Below are positions 44,387 to 53,832 of a DNA stretch of 64,000 nucleotides, piece by piece. The stretch's first letter is position 1, and each line of letters begins with the position of its first letter. The DNA is taken from contig NZ_JAPJDA010000014.1 of the NCBI RefSeq assembly GCF_026241755.1, positions 62,001 through 126,000 of the forward strand, written 5' to 3'. The notes under the pieces were generated by a model, which was not told the DNA's origin, searched no databases, and was given only the letters and a program-made list of their open reading frames with translations. The position numbers were made by a program, and so were the translations under genes. This DNA is from Salinimicrobium profundisediminis. Lineage in GTDB: Bacteria; Bacteroidota; Bacteroidia; Flavobacteriales; Flavobacteriaceae.

Positions 44387-46855
44387 CTATTCTAAATTTA
44401 TGGTGGTGGTAGCTATTTGAAGACTATTTGCAGTGGCAGTCACTTCTACCGGCCCGGCTTCTTTTCCGGCACGGATGATCACCAGAACTTTTCCGCTTAA
44501 AGCTGAATGGGAGCTACCCTTAAAAGATTCGTGACTCGTAGGGTCGCCGCTGGCAACTCCGGCTATCTCTGCATTGCCTGTCACTTCAAAATGAATAACA
44601 TTATTAGCCCGGGGTGCTATAGTTCCGTCTTCATCTGTGATATTTACAGTAATAAATGACAGGTCCTGTCCATCTGCTTTAATTGTTTGCCTGTCGGGCT
44701 GCATTTTTAACATTGCAGGTTCTCCGGCGGTTTTTACTTCTCTCTCAAGAACTACCTGTCCGTCCTTTCTGGAAACAGCCTTCAAAATGCCCTTTTTGAA
44801 AGGAAAGCGCCACATCACGTGCAGGTCATCTCCCTGCTTTTTCTTAGTGCCCATAGATTCTCCGTTCAGGAATAGCTCAACCTCGTCGGCATTATTATAA
44901 TAGGCCCAAACATCTACAGTCTGTCCTTCCTCCCAGTTCCAATGCGGCAAAAGATGCAGGACAGGTTCATTGGTCCATTCACTTTTGTACATGTAATAAG
45001 AATCCTTCGGAAATCCTGCGAGATCAACTATTCCGAAGTAAGAACTTCTTGAGGGCCAGCCGTATGGTGTTGGCTCCCCAAGATAATCAAAACCTGTCCA
45101 GATGTAAAATCCTGAAAGGAAATCGTGTTTTTTGATGATCTTCCAGGTAGTTTCATGAGTAGAGCCCCATGGCGTTCTCACCTGGTCAAATGCTGAAACA
45201 GTATTGTCTGCATTACCACCGTCAAAAGGCAGGTCCCAGCGCACCGGCCAGATCTTTGTAGTATCTGAAGGAAATTCATAATATCCTCTTGTAGCCAGCG
45301 CCGAAGTAGTTTCGGTGGCTATAAAAGGCGTATTGGGGAAGTTCACCTGATGTTTTGGGTAAGTTTGATGGGCATAATTGTACCCGATAAGATCTAAAGC
45401 TCCCGATCCTGCAAGAGCATTGGGCTGCTGCGGCTCATCAAACTGTAAGGTCACGTCGTCTTCATTGGTGTGCACTGGCGGATTCATTCCGGCGGTGACA
45501 GGGCGGGTAGGATCAACTTCTTTGGTGATTCTCGCCAGCTCCCTTCCTATTTCGGCACCTCGCTCACTCCACTGCTCTGGGACCTCATTGCCAATACTCC
45601 ATATAAAAATACTTGGGTGATTGCGGTCGCGAAGGAGCATATCTTTCATATCCCGCTCGTGCCATTCATCCCAAAAATTGCTGTAAGCGTTTTCTGTTTT
45701 GGCTCTTTCCCACATGTCAAAAGATTCGGCCATCACAATAAAACCCATTTTATCTGTTAGTTCCAGAAGTTCGGGAGCCGGTGGGTTATGAGCAGTTCTA
45801 ATTCCGTTGACGCCCATTTCCTTCATGATCTCCAGTTGTCGTTCAATGGCTCTTTTGTTTACGGCGGCACCTAAAGGCCCCAGGTCATGATGGTTGTTTA
45901 CACCTTTGATCTTCACCTGTTCACCATTCAGAATAAAACCTTTTTCAAGATCGAATTTAAAATCCCTGATCCCAAATTGCGTGGTGTATTGATCAATGAC
46001 CTCTCCTTCAACCTTAATTCTTGTTACTGCGGAATAGAGCTGCGGATCTTCTGTGGACCATAACTGAGGTTGTGAAACCGTAATTTGCTGAGTTACTTCT
46101 GAAGTATCCTGCGCCTGAATCTCAAATTCTGCAGTAACTGAAGCAACCTCCTGATCTTTGTAATACAAAGAGGTCTCTAAAATGCCATTTTTGACACCGC
46201 TGTATTTGTTGGCAAGCCTTACCTCAACCTGAACCAAAGCACTGTCTCTGGATACTTTTGGAGTAGTAACAAATGTTCCCCATTGAGGTACATGTAACTT
46301 ATCTGTTTGTTCCAGCCATACATTTCTATAAATCCCAGAACCTGAATACCAGCGGGAATTTGGTTGATCTGCATTGTTGACCTTTACCAGAATTTCATTT
46401 TGCTCATCCCCGTAATTGAGGTACGGAGTAAGATCATATTGAAACCCGATGTAACCGTTGGGCCTGTTGCCCAAATAACTTCCGTTGATCCAGATTTCAC
46501 TGTCCTGGTAAACGCCATCAAAAGTTACTGCAGTTAGTTTGGTACTGTCTTTTGCTGCAAGGGTAAAACTTTTTTTGTACCAGCCAAGGCCGCCGGGAAG
46601 TGCCCCGCCGCCAACTCCTGCAGGGTGTTCAGGGCTAAAATCTCCTTCAATACTCCAGTCGTGCGGCACATTGAGGGTTCTCCATTGAGCTTCAGAAGAA
46701 GCCATTTTTGAAGAGTCGCCAAGAAAGAACTGCCAGTCTTCATTGAAGGAAATTTTTCTTTCTACCTGCCGGGCTTCAGAAGAAGAGTTTTCACAGGAAT
46801 AAAGAAAGCTGAAAAATAAAATTAGTGCAGGAAAAATATACCTTTTTTGAAGCAT
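44387..46855 (-). CDS. GH2 beta-galactosidase lipoprotein
   Basis: It probably removes the beta-1,2-galactose that caps xylose in xyloglucan side chains. The 822-aa lipoprotein (FSFLYSCENSSS) has a jelly-roll N-domain (WRTLNVPHDWSIEGDF, WYKKSFTL), an Ig-like domain, and a TIM barrel with the acid/base Glu in IWSIGNEVPEQW near residue 425 and the nucleophile Glu in FIATETTSA near 515. The C-terminus adds Ig-like domains (DEDGTIAPRANNVIHFEVTG). These motifs match GH2 beta-galactosidases, although beta-mannosidase or beta-glucuronidase activity cannot be fully excluded. It follows the glycan-binding lipoprotein gene after 208 bp. Confidence 0.9.
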   Translation of the reverse strand: MLQKRYIFPALILFFSFLYSCENSSSEARQVERKISFNEDWQFFLGDSSKMASSEAQWRTLNVPHDWSIEGDFSPEHPAGVGGGALPGGLGWYKKSFTLAAKDSTKLTAVTFDGVYQDSEIWINGSYLGNRPNGYIGFQYDLTPYLNYGDEQNEILVKVNNADQPNSRWYSGSGIYRNVWLEQTDKLHVPQWGTFVTTPKVSRDSALVQVEVRLANKYSGVKNGILETSLYYKDQEVASVTAEFEIQAQDTSEVTQQITVSQPQLWSTEDPQLYSAVTRIKVEGEVIDQYTTQFGIRDFKFDLEKGFILNGEQVKIKGVNNHHDLGPLGAAVNKRAIERQLEIMKEMGVNGIRTAHNPPAPELLELTDKMGFIVMAESFDMWERAKTENAYSNFWDEWHERDMKDMLLRDRNHPSIFIWSIGNEVPEQWSERGAEIGRELARITKEVDPTRPVTAGMNPPVHTNEDDVTLQFDEPQQPNALAGSGALDLIGYNYAHQTYPKHQVNFPNTPFIATETTSALATRGYYEFPSDTTKIWPVRWDLPFDGGNADNTVSAFDQVRTPWGSTHETTWKIIKKHDFLSGFYIWTGFDYLGEPTPYGWPSRSSYFGIVDLAGFPKDSYYMYKSEWTNEPVLHLLPHWNWEEGQTVDVWAYYNNADEVELFLNGESMGTKKKQGDDLHVMWRFPFKKGILKAVSRKDGQVVLEREVKTAGEPAMLKMQPDRQTIKADGQDLSFITVNITDEDGTIAPRANNVIHFEVTGNAEIAGVASGDPTSHESFKGSSHSALSGKVLVIIRAGKEAGPVEVTATANSLQIATTTINLE
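46179..46191. repeat. AAAATGNCATTTT palindrome (in GH2)
   Basis: Perfect copy with C at the centre on the plus strand; on the coding strand V-K-N-G-I-L-E, the same peptide as in tadA. Confidence 0.6.
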
Positions 46856-47063
46856 GAGAATTCAGTTAAAAAAGCCTTTTTAATTACCAGGCCAGGGGTT
46901 AATAAGTTGAAACAAAAGGAAAGAAGCTTCAAATAGTTAAACCTCTTTCCTTTTAATTTCAGCAACTCAAACAACAAATTTGTTGTACCTTATTGTTAGT
47001 ACATTAGGATTTCATCAATGGTAGCGGCAGGTTTGGTTGTTAGGTTTTCCTCCCGTTACCCTT
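46856..47063 (-). terminator. Spacer with hairpin after glycan-binding protein gene
   Basis: 208 bp. AAAGGAAAGA and TCTTTCCTTT (about 46914-46954) form a 10-bp stem with a loop of about 20 bases, and CAACAAATTTGTTG (46973-46986) is a perfect 14-bp palindrome. Either could slow transcription between SusCD-binding protein genes and the enzyme genes. No gene was seen. Confidence 0.5.
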
Positions 47064-48479
47064 TTAATCGTTATTACCTAAAACGTAATGGAATGACAAC
47101 CACTCATCCTTACCTTCGTCATAGCTTGTTCCAAACCAGATTCCCTTTGTGGCGAAATCATCGTAGGCTTTGACCACTTTTAAGGTACTGGTAGTAGGAC
47201 TCAAGGAATTTCCAATACCAAGGAGACTCATTCCATCTTTAAGAATGACTTCATTGGTTTCTTCATTTATGGTGAAGGTTCCGGAAGTTTCTACTCCATT
47301 CTGGTATTTGGTGTACGTTTGCCCGCCCCATTGATCAAACCTGATCCAGGAGTTTTTGGCCATTGCATCCCAATCTGCATTCCATCCCCAATCCCTGGTG
47401 CTGTCGGCATTTTCTGTCCAGCCAATTCCTCCAGCTATCCAGTCAATTGGATTTCCGGTAGCATCAAGTTCCCAAATCCTTCCGGAGGAAGGTCCACCGG
47501 TTAGCATTTGTAGTAATTCTCCCGGCGCGAATTCAGGATCAAATCCTTCATCTATTGTGGGTTCTTCTACAACAGGTACGTAGTTGTCTTTGTATTCTTT
47601 AGAAACGAAGTTATACACCAACATTGCAGCACCTTCATTGTTACAACCGTCGGGCCTCAAAACCCCAAGTTGCATGGCATCTTCTGTGAGGGAGAAAATT
47701 CTAATATCTCCAAAGTCAATAGCACAGGCATCCACCCCTTCATTGTGAAGAATTCCCGCATCATTAAGAGATAAGGTATGTGCGTCTTTATCTAGATAAA
47801 AAGTTCCGGATTGTTCTCCCAGCCCAGCTAACATTTTATGGTCTACGGTCACGTAGGGCCCACCTTTAAGGCTGAAGGTCATAGAACCGTAATCTCCCGC
47901 CGGCATTAACCATTGGTTACCGGCCCAATTTGGCTGCCAGTTCCAGCAATCGCCATCTTCTTCATAACAACCGTCCTTACCTCCTTCGAGCCATCCGTTA
48001 TCTGTTCCATAGAAATAAAGAGGGCCGCTAAAAAAGGTCGATGCCCCGTTTTCATCAAGGTCAAGATACCAGGTTTTGGATTCTCCATTCCCACCGGTTA
48101 GTTTAGACCACAATGGATCATTTACATAACTCAAGTTATCTTCGGTGACATTAATGGTTACGGGATCCATATTGACCACACCTCCTTGTGTTATAACTTT
48201 AAGGTCAATAGTGTAATCTCCCTGGAAAGCATAGCGTATAGTATCAACTACCTTACTGGATCTACCTGTACCATAGTTCCATACGGGACTTGCTCCAGGT
48301 GTGTCGAACTTGAGTATAACAGTGTTTCCACCCGGATCAATGTCATAATCCTGAATTACTTCAAAATTGATCTGTGAGGGGGCTAATTTATTTCCAAGGT
48401 TGTAATCCTCCGGCTGGCAGGCTGTAAAGATCAGCATAGACACCAACAGGAAACCTAGAATTGCTTTATATTTTTTCAT
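47064..48479 (-). CDS. Surface glycan-binding lipoprotein with PKD-like domain and two Trp-rich modules
   Basis: About 471 aa from MKKYKAILGFLLVSML, lipobox IFTACQPEDYN; an in-frame Met eight codons upstream is less likely. After an Ig/PKD-like domain (ASPVWNYGTGRSSKVVDTIRYAF) come two related modules: one starting ESKTWYLDLDENG with FYGTDNGWLEGG and MTFSLKGG, and a second starting SSGRIWELDATGNP with GIGWTENA and WIRFDQWGGQTYTKY. Each ends with SGTF and a short strand pair. The laminarin locus encodes a one-module relative (16242-17081). It follows SusD by 17 bp, the SusE/F position, so it probably holds xyloglucan at the cell surface. No catalytic residues were recognised. Confidence 0.78.
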   Translation of the reverse strand: MKKYKAILGFLLVSMLIFTACQPEDYNLGNKLAPSQINFEVIQDYDIDPGGNTVILKFDTPGASPVWNYGTGRSSKVVDTIRYAFQGDYTIDLKVITQGGVVNMDPVTINVTEDNLSYVNDPLWSKLTGGNGESKTWYLDLDENGASTFFSGPLYFYGTDNGWLEGGKDGCYEEDGDCWNWQPNWAGNQWLMPAGDYGSMTFSLKGGPYVTVDHKMLAGLGEQSGTFYLDKDAHTLSLNDAGILHNEGVDACAIDFGDIRIFSLTEDAMQLGVLRPDGCNNEGAAMLVYNFVSKEYKDNYVPVVEEPTIDEGFDPEFAPGELLQMLTGGPSSGRIWELDATGNPIDWIAGGIGWTENADSTRDWGWNADWDAMAKNSWIRFDQWGGQTYTKYQNGVETSGTFTINEETNEVILKDGMSLLGIGNSLSPTTSTLKVVKAYDDFATKGIWFGTSYDEGKDEWLSFHYVLGNND

Positions 48480-48496
48480 AATTTTTCCTTTTAATT

Positions 48497-50083
48497 TTAC
48501 CATCCTGGGTTCTGAACAAGTACACCATCTGAGAGTGTAATTTGATTACTCGGAATTTGCTGAAGACCTTCGGTAGTTTGGATATTAGAAGCTGATATAG
48601 TTTTTTGTGCTTCAACTCCGCCATTGAGCAGGGTAGTACTCACCGCTATTTCCTGAGCTGCTTCACTTACACCTCGTCTAAGCAGATCCCAATACCTTAA
48701 ACCTTCAAGGGCAAATTCAAGCCTTCTCTCTTCCTGAAGACGTTCTGTTGTGATCGCCAAAGGAGTGAAATCATTCTGGTAGGCCCGCTGGCGTACCTCA
48801 TCAAAATAGGCCTGAGCATTAGGGCTGCCTAATTCGGCCGCCATTAGTAGTACGTCGGCATATCGTATTGCAAAATAGTCCTGGAACTGCCCAATCATAA
48901 AGTTAGTTCCTCCCAACTCTACGGCAAGGCTACTACCATCTTCTGTCGCCATAGGCGCATATTTTTTACTGTAGTATCCTGTGTATTCCCGTTGACCCTT
49001 AACATTATCAAAAGGCACCTCTTCTTCTTCAATGGCTATTATAGATGCGTTTTGTCTTGTATCGGTTTCATCATAGGCATCATATAAGTCTTCTGTTACT
49101 GTTACTCCCCAGCCATTAGCATAAGGATAACTTGTAAACTCCCGCATTCCAAGCATTACCATCCAGTGGTTTCCATCTGTATTCCCATCATAGTCACTGG
49201 TGAATGTAAACTTCACGCCAAATACAATCTCCTGGTTATTTTCACCTGCAAAATCTTCAAGGGAGGCTGCCGGCCATAGGTTAGCATAATCAGGGACGAG
49301 GGCATGGCCACTATTAGCAATCACATCTTCGAGGTGCGCAAGGGCATCTGACTGACTTACCAGGCCTACAAGATCTGATTCACCATAATACCCTGTATAA
49401 TACAAATAAACCCGGGCCAGCATAGATTTGGCAGCCCATTTGGTAATTCTACCTGCCTGTACAGTATTATAAGCAACTGCAGGAAGGTTCTCTGCCGCAA
49501 AAAGTAAATCTTCTGCAACTACAGCATATACTTCTTCTGGAGTCGCCGGGGGAATGTTATCTGAGCTGGGCTCGGTTAATAATGGAATATTGCCCCATAA
49601 TTGAACCATTTGAAAATAGAGATAACCTCTTATAAATCTGGTTTCAGATTCGATTTGATTCCTCCTGGCCATGTCTTCACTCCAGTCAATCTGGTCTAAC
49701 TTGATTAGAAGGGTATTTGCTCTAAATATGGCTCTGTAGTAAGCAATCCATTGTGGTTCATAAAGGTTGGCATCTGTTGGAGAACGATTGACATCAAACT
49801 CGTCTACAGCCTGGTAAGTAAAGCTATCGGCATTTCCGGTACCTCCATAGGCATTATCAGAGAGAATCATACTTGCCAGTGGATAGCTTAAACCATCTAC
49901 ACCAACCACCGCCTGCATACCATCATATACTCCTACTAATGCAGCTTCGGCATCTTTGGGAGTTTTATAGAAGTTTTCATCTGTTATTTCTGTGATGAGT
50001 TCGGCATCAAGAAAATCTTTTGTGCAGGAGGTTGTCGCCAACATTCCTAACATCAATAAGAAAGTGATTTTAAATCTTTTCAT
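48497..50083 (-). CDS. SusD/RagB family lipoprotein, xyloglucan locus
   Basis: A 528-aa surface lipoprotein (LGMLATTSCTKDFLD) that pairs with the SusC encoded 11 bp upstream. Typical SusD landmarks are IESETRFIRGYLYFQMVQLWGNIPL, ITKWAAKSMLARVYLYYTGYYG and RLQEERRLEFALEGLRYWDLLRRG, ending LSDGVLVQNPGW. Specificity is inferred from the surrounding hydrolases. Confidence 0.95.
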   Translation of the reverse strand: MKRFKITFLLMLGMLATTSCTKDFLDAELITEITDENFYKTPKDAEAALVGVYDGMQAVVGVDGLSYPLASMILSDNAYGGTGNADSFTYQAVDEFDVNRSPTDANLYEPQWIAYYRAIFRANTLLIKLDQIDWSEDMARRNQIESETRFIRGYLYFQMVQLWGNIPLLTEPSSDNIPPATPEEVYAVVAEDLLFAAENLPAVAYNTVQAGRITKWAAKSMLARVYLYYTGYYGESDLVGLVSQSDALAHLEDVIANSGHALVPDYANLWPAASLEDFAGENNQEIVFGVKFTFTSDYDGNTDGNHWMVMLGMREFTSYPYANGWGVTVTEDLYDAYDETDTRQNASIIAIEEEEVPFDNVKGQREYTGYYSKKYAPMATEDGSSLAVELGGTNFMIGQFQDYFAIRYADVLLMAAELGSPNAQAYFDEVRQRAYQNDFTPLAITTERLQEERRLEFALEGLRYWDLLRRGVSEAAQEIAVSTTLLNGGVEAQKTISASNIQTTEGLQQIPSNQITLSDGVLVQNPGW

Positions 50084-50094
50084 GCTGTTTTTTA

Positions 50095-53000
50095 TTAAAA
50101 TGTTACGTTTAATCCTACCAATAATGTTCGAGGTCTTGGATAGTACCCAAGGTCAACTCCCGATGAAAAGTTAAAGGTGCCATTAGAGATACCATATCCA
50201 ACTTCGGGATCCATTCCGTTATATTCGGTAAAAGTATACAGGTTCAAAGCCGAGAAATAAACACGTAGTTTATCTACTTTAAATGCATCTGTAATATTAG
50301 TAAGGTCATATCCCAGCGTTACATTGCTGATCCTTAAGAAGTCTCCATCCTGTACATAAAGGTCAGAAAATCTTGAATAGTTCCTATTGTCAAGTGTAAC
50401 TCTTGGAGTGCTGTTGGTTGAACCCGGACCTGTCCAGCGCTCAAAAACAGCGGTTGTATAATTGGCAAACTGACTGGCCTGATTACGGTAAGATTGCACG
50501 ATTTGATTTCCTGCAACTCCATTTGCAAGAAGTGTGAAGTCTAAGCCTTTGTACTCAAAGTTTACATTGAAGCCATACGTAAGATCGGGATTGGGATCTC
50601 CAATGTTTGTCTTATCACTGTCATTGATTAAACCATCACCGTTCTGATCTACAAAAATGACGTCTCCAGGACTTGCAGCGGGTTGAATAAGTTTACCATT
50701 GGCTCTGTAATTGTTCACTTCTTCTTCTGTCTGGAAAATTCCTGCAGTCTCAAGTCCCCAAAAATATCCAAGAGGATACCCACTTTGGGCACGATAGAAC
50801 TCGGGAGCGTTATCAAATAATTGATTTGTTTCACCGTGAATTATGCCATCATTTGAAGGGATATTCCCAACTTCATTCTGGTTATAGGATCCATTAACCC
50901 CAACATTAAAATTGAAGTCTCCAATGTGATTGTTATAAGAAAGGGCGAGTTCAACACCTGAGTTGGTTACGTCACCTCCATTGATAAAAGGCGCACCCGC
51001 ACCCGAAGTGGCACTATTGGGAGCCAAAATAAGCCAGTCTTTACTTGTCTTCTCATATATATCCAGAGTAACGCTAAGAGTGCTCTGGAATAATCTGGCA
51101 TCAATACCAAAGTTTACCTCTTCTGATGTTTCCCACTGTAGATTTGGGTTTGGTAATCTACTGGGATAAGCTCCAGGGGTAAGTACTCCTTCTTCATTTC
51201 CGAAATTGTAATTTGTATTGGCAAAGGTTATAGGAGCCAGATACTGAAAGGCCGATGAATTTTGGTTACCTACCTGCCCCCAGCTTGCACGAAGTTTTAG
51301 GTAGTTGACCACATTGGAGTCAATAAGAAAATCTTCGGCTGAAGCGACCCATCCTACGGAAACTGAAGGGAAATATCCCCACCTGTTTCCTTCAGCAAAA
51401 TTTGAGGAACCATCGGCTCTAAAAGTAGTATTTAAGAGATACTTATCCTGATAGTTATAATTAAATCTTCCGAAGTAAGACATTCTCATATTCTCAGGGT
51501 TTGGACCACCATTTTGTTCTATTTGGCTACCATCTGTGTTCAAAGCATTGTCCAGCCAGGCGTGTTCAAGATCATTAAAATTTAAATCTACATTACTGGC
51601 ATTTATGTACGTTCCCTGAAACTTATATGCCGAGGTTCCCCCCATCACTTCAAAAAGGTGATCATCGTTTATGTCAAAATTGTACGTGATAAGATTGTCC
51701 CACAATAGAGAATATCCCTTACTTTGGTTTTGGTAAACCCTGTCTCTGTCTCTAAAGGCATAACTGGAGAGCTGATAGATGGGCAAATAAGAATGCCCTT
51801 CAGAAGCGTAATAATCCAATCCTAAACTGGTCCTGAATTTGAGGTTGTCAAGTAACTGCATTTCGGCATAAACATTACCTAACAGCTTCTGAGTATTGTT
51901 CTCATTTTGGTTATTGTATACCATAGAGGCGTAAGGGTTATTGTAGCCCGTTAACCATTCCTCATCATCATTGGAAGTATCATAATAATTTCCAGCTTCA
52001 TCAAACATAGGAAGTAAGGGAGGCGTACCAAAGGCGCCACGTAAGGTGTTATTGAATTGATTTCCTACCCCAACACCATTACTGTTGATATATGCAAAAG
52101 TGAAATTCTCACCAAAAGTGAGGAATCCATCATATAACTCATGTTCAGAATTAAACCTGAAGTTCACTCGCTCATAATTTGAAAAATCTTCACCTCCAAC
52201 AATTCCCTCTTCCTGAGTATAGGCAAGAGAAGAAGAGAAAGTAGAAGTCTCACTACCTCCAGTAAAACCAAGGATATAATTTTGAGTGACGGCATCATCG
52301 ACAAACATTTCGTCAATCCAGTCTACACCTTCGCCAAGTTCAGCAATTTGTTCGGGACTGAATATTGCTGATCTCCCTGAATTTAAAGCTGCTTCATTGG
52401 TGATGATCGCATATTCATGTGAGTTTAGCATGTCTATTTTATTGGACACATTCTGAACCCCATAGTATGAGTCAAAAGTGATCCTTGAAGTATTCTTTCT
52501 ACCCCCACGAGTAGTAACCAGTACTACCCCATTTGAAGCTTGGGAACCATATATGGCCGCCGATGCTGCATCTTTAAGAATAGAGATGGATTCAATATCG
52601 GCGTTATTAAGATATGAAATATCGCCTGTTAAAACTCCGTCTACTACATAAAGGGGGTTATTGCCACTTGTAGATCCTAATCCTCTAATATTGACGTTCA
52701 AACCAGATCCTGGCTGTCCTGAAGTTGAAGTGATCTGGACCCCGGGAGTTTGCCCCTGCATTGCCTGTAGGGCACTGGTCGTACTCCTTTTTTGAAGGTC
52801 ATCTCCATCTACCTGTACACTGGCGCCGGTTACCAAAGCTTTTCTCTGAGTACCGTAACCAATTAGCACGATCTCATCAAGCTCTGAAGTAGCTATCTCC
52901 AATACCACATCGATTTGATTAAGATTATTTACAGGAATTTCCTGAGTAATAAACCCCACATAGCTAAAGACCAGAGCTGCATTTGGATCAATATCGATTT

Positions 53001-53211
53001 CGTAATAACCATCAAAATCGGTTGTAGTTCCCGTTGTAGTTCCCTGTACCATGACGTTGACTCCTGGTATTGGCAAACCGTCTGAACCAGATACTACCGT
53101 ACCAGTAACGGTGTTCTGTTGTGCCCAAACCGGAGAAACTGAAAGGATCCCGATGAGGAAGGCCAGGCAGCTTCTAAATAATCCCAATTTGGTGAAAGTA
53201 TTTTTCTTCAT
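50095..53211 (-). CDS. SusC/RagA TonB-dependent outer-membrane transporter, xyloglucan locus
   Basis: A 1038-aa importer. Signal peptide ending SPVWAQ, carboxypeptidase-regulatory-like domain (GTVVSGSDGLPIPGVNVMVQG, residues about 36-110), plug with VLIGYGTQRKALVTGASVQV, IRGLGSTSGNNPLYVVDG and ILKDAASAAIYGSQASNGVV, and a large barrel ending in VGLNVTF. It is the first gene after the HTCS regulator in the same direction and starts the SusC-SusD-binding protein operon. It is related to but clearly distinct from the laminarin-locus SusC. Confidence 0.97.
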   Translation of the reverse strand: MKKNTFTKLGLFRSCLAFLIGILSVSPVWAQQNTVTGTVVSGSDGLPIPGVNVMVQGTTTGTTTDFDGYYEIDIDPNAALVFSYVGFITQEIPVNNLNQIDVVLEIATSELDEIVLIGYGTQRKALVTGASVQVDGDDLQKRSTTSALQAMQGQTPGVQITSTSGQPGSGLNVNIRGLGSTSGNNPLYVVDGVLTGDISYLNNADIESISILKDAASAAIYGSQASNGVVLVTTRGGRKNTSRITFDSYYGVQNVSNKIDMLNSHEYAIITNEAALNSGRSAIFSPEQIAELGEGVDWIDEMFVDDAVTQNYILGFTGGSETSTFSSSLAYTQEEGIVGGEDFSNYERVNFRFNSEHELYDGFLTFGENFTFAYINSNGVGVGNQFNNTLRGAFGTPPLLPMFDEAGNYYDTSNDDEEWLTGYNNPYASMVYNNQNENNTQKLLGNVYAEMQLLDNLKFRTSLGLDYYASEGHSYLPIYQLSSYAFRDRDRVYQNQSKGYSLLWDNLITYNFDINDDHLFEVMGGTSAYKFQGTYINASNVDLNFNDLEHAWLDNALNTDGSQIEQNGGPNPENMRMSYFGRFNYNYQDKYLLNTTFRADGSSNFAEGNRWGYFPSVSVGWVASAEDFLIDSNVVNYLKLRASWGQVGNQNSSAFQYLAPITFANTNYNFGNEEGVLTPGAYPSRLPNPNLQWETSEEVNFGIDARLFQSTLSVTLDIYEKTSKDWLILAPNSATSGAGAPFINGGDVTNSGVELALSYNNHIGDFNFNVGVNGSYNQNEVGNIPSNDGIIHGETNQLFDNAPEFYRAQSGYPLGYFWGLETAGIFQTEEEVNNYRANGKLIQPAASPGDVIFVDQNGDGLINDSDKTNIGDPNPDLTYGFNVNFEYKGLDFTLLANGVAGNQIVQSYRNQASQFANYTTAVFERWTGPGSTNSTPRVTLDNRNYSRFSDLYVQDGDFLRISNVTLGYDLTNITDAFKVDKLRVYFSALNLYTFTEYNGMDPEVGYGISNGTFNFSSGVDLGYYPRPRTLLVGLNVTF

Positions 53212-53832
53212 TGTGCATAAGATTTAATAAAGCAGTTAATAGTTTTAAAATTTTTAATTTGGTTGGTTTGGTTGATTTTTCATTCAACGTAAACGATTTC
53301 GCTTTATCTATTAAAGTAGCTGCAATGTCCTCAATAAGCTCGTTGAATAATAGTATAAAATCATCATATGATAGGACTTTTTGTTCACGACGCACCACCT
53401 CAGCCCCTGTCACCACTGCAGTTTTCAAAATGTCTTATTTTACTTACAGTTAGCGTTAAGGGAAAAAGTAAAATCTATTAGACTGGAAAATTCAGCTTCA
53501 AATAAATTCTCAGAAACAGAATTAATTCTCTGAAAACACTGAAAAAATTCATCTGGACGTAAACATGCTCTTCCCGGTGGAGACAAAAATTCTGAAGAAT
53601 TAAGCAAATAAATTTACCAGGGACATCTGATGGAAGGATTTGATCTTTCTAAAAAGGTATTTTGTTAGCCAATCTTCGAGAATTTGGAGATAAATCTTAA
53701 AATAAGGAGAGCTGTAAGAGCAAGAAAGGAGACAACTTATTTAGGTGTAGAATTAGAACCCTTTGCCTGAAGAATTATAGCTTCATAACAAAACAAACAT
53801 AGAAAGGAGGCAATAACTATAAGTATTATCAG
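53212..53832. promoter_or_regulatory. Control region of the xyloglucan SusC operon
   Basis: 621 bp between the SusC start and the HTCS stop. It holds repeats of TTGGTTGG/TTTGGTTG just upstream of SusC (about 53260-53274) and the perfect palindrome AGAATTAATTCT at 53518-53529. I saw no TAnnTTTG box in the SusC direction. A TTG-initiated frame on the minus strand ending inside the SusC 5' end is discussed as a finding but is not called as a gene. Confidence 0.4.
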
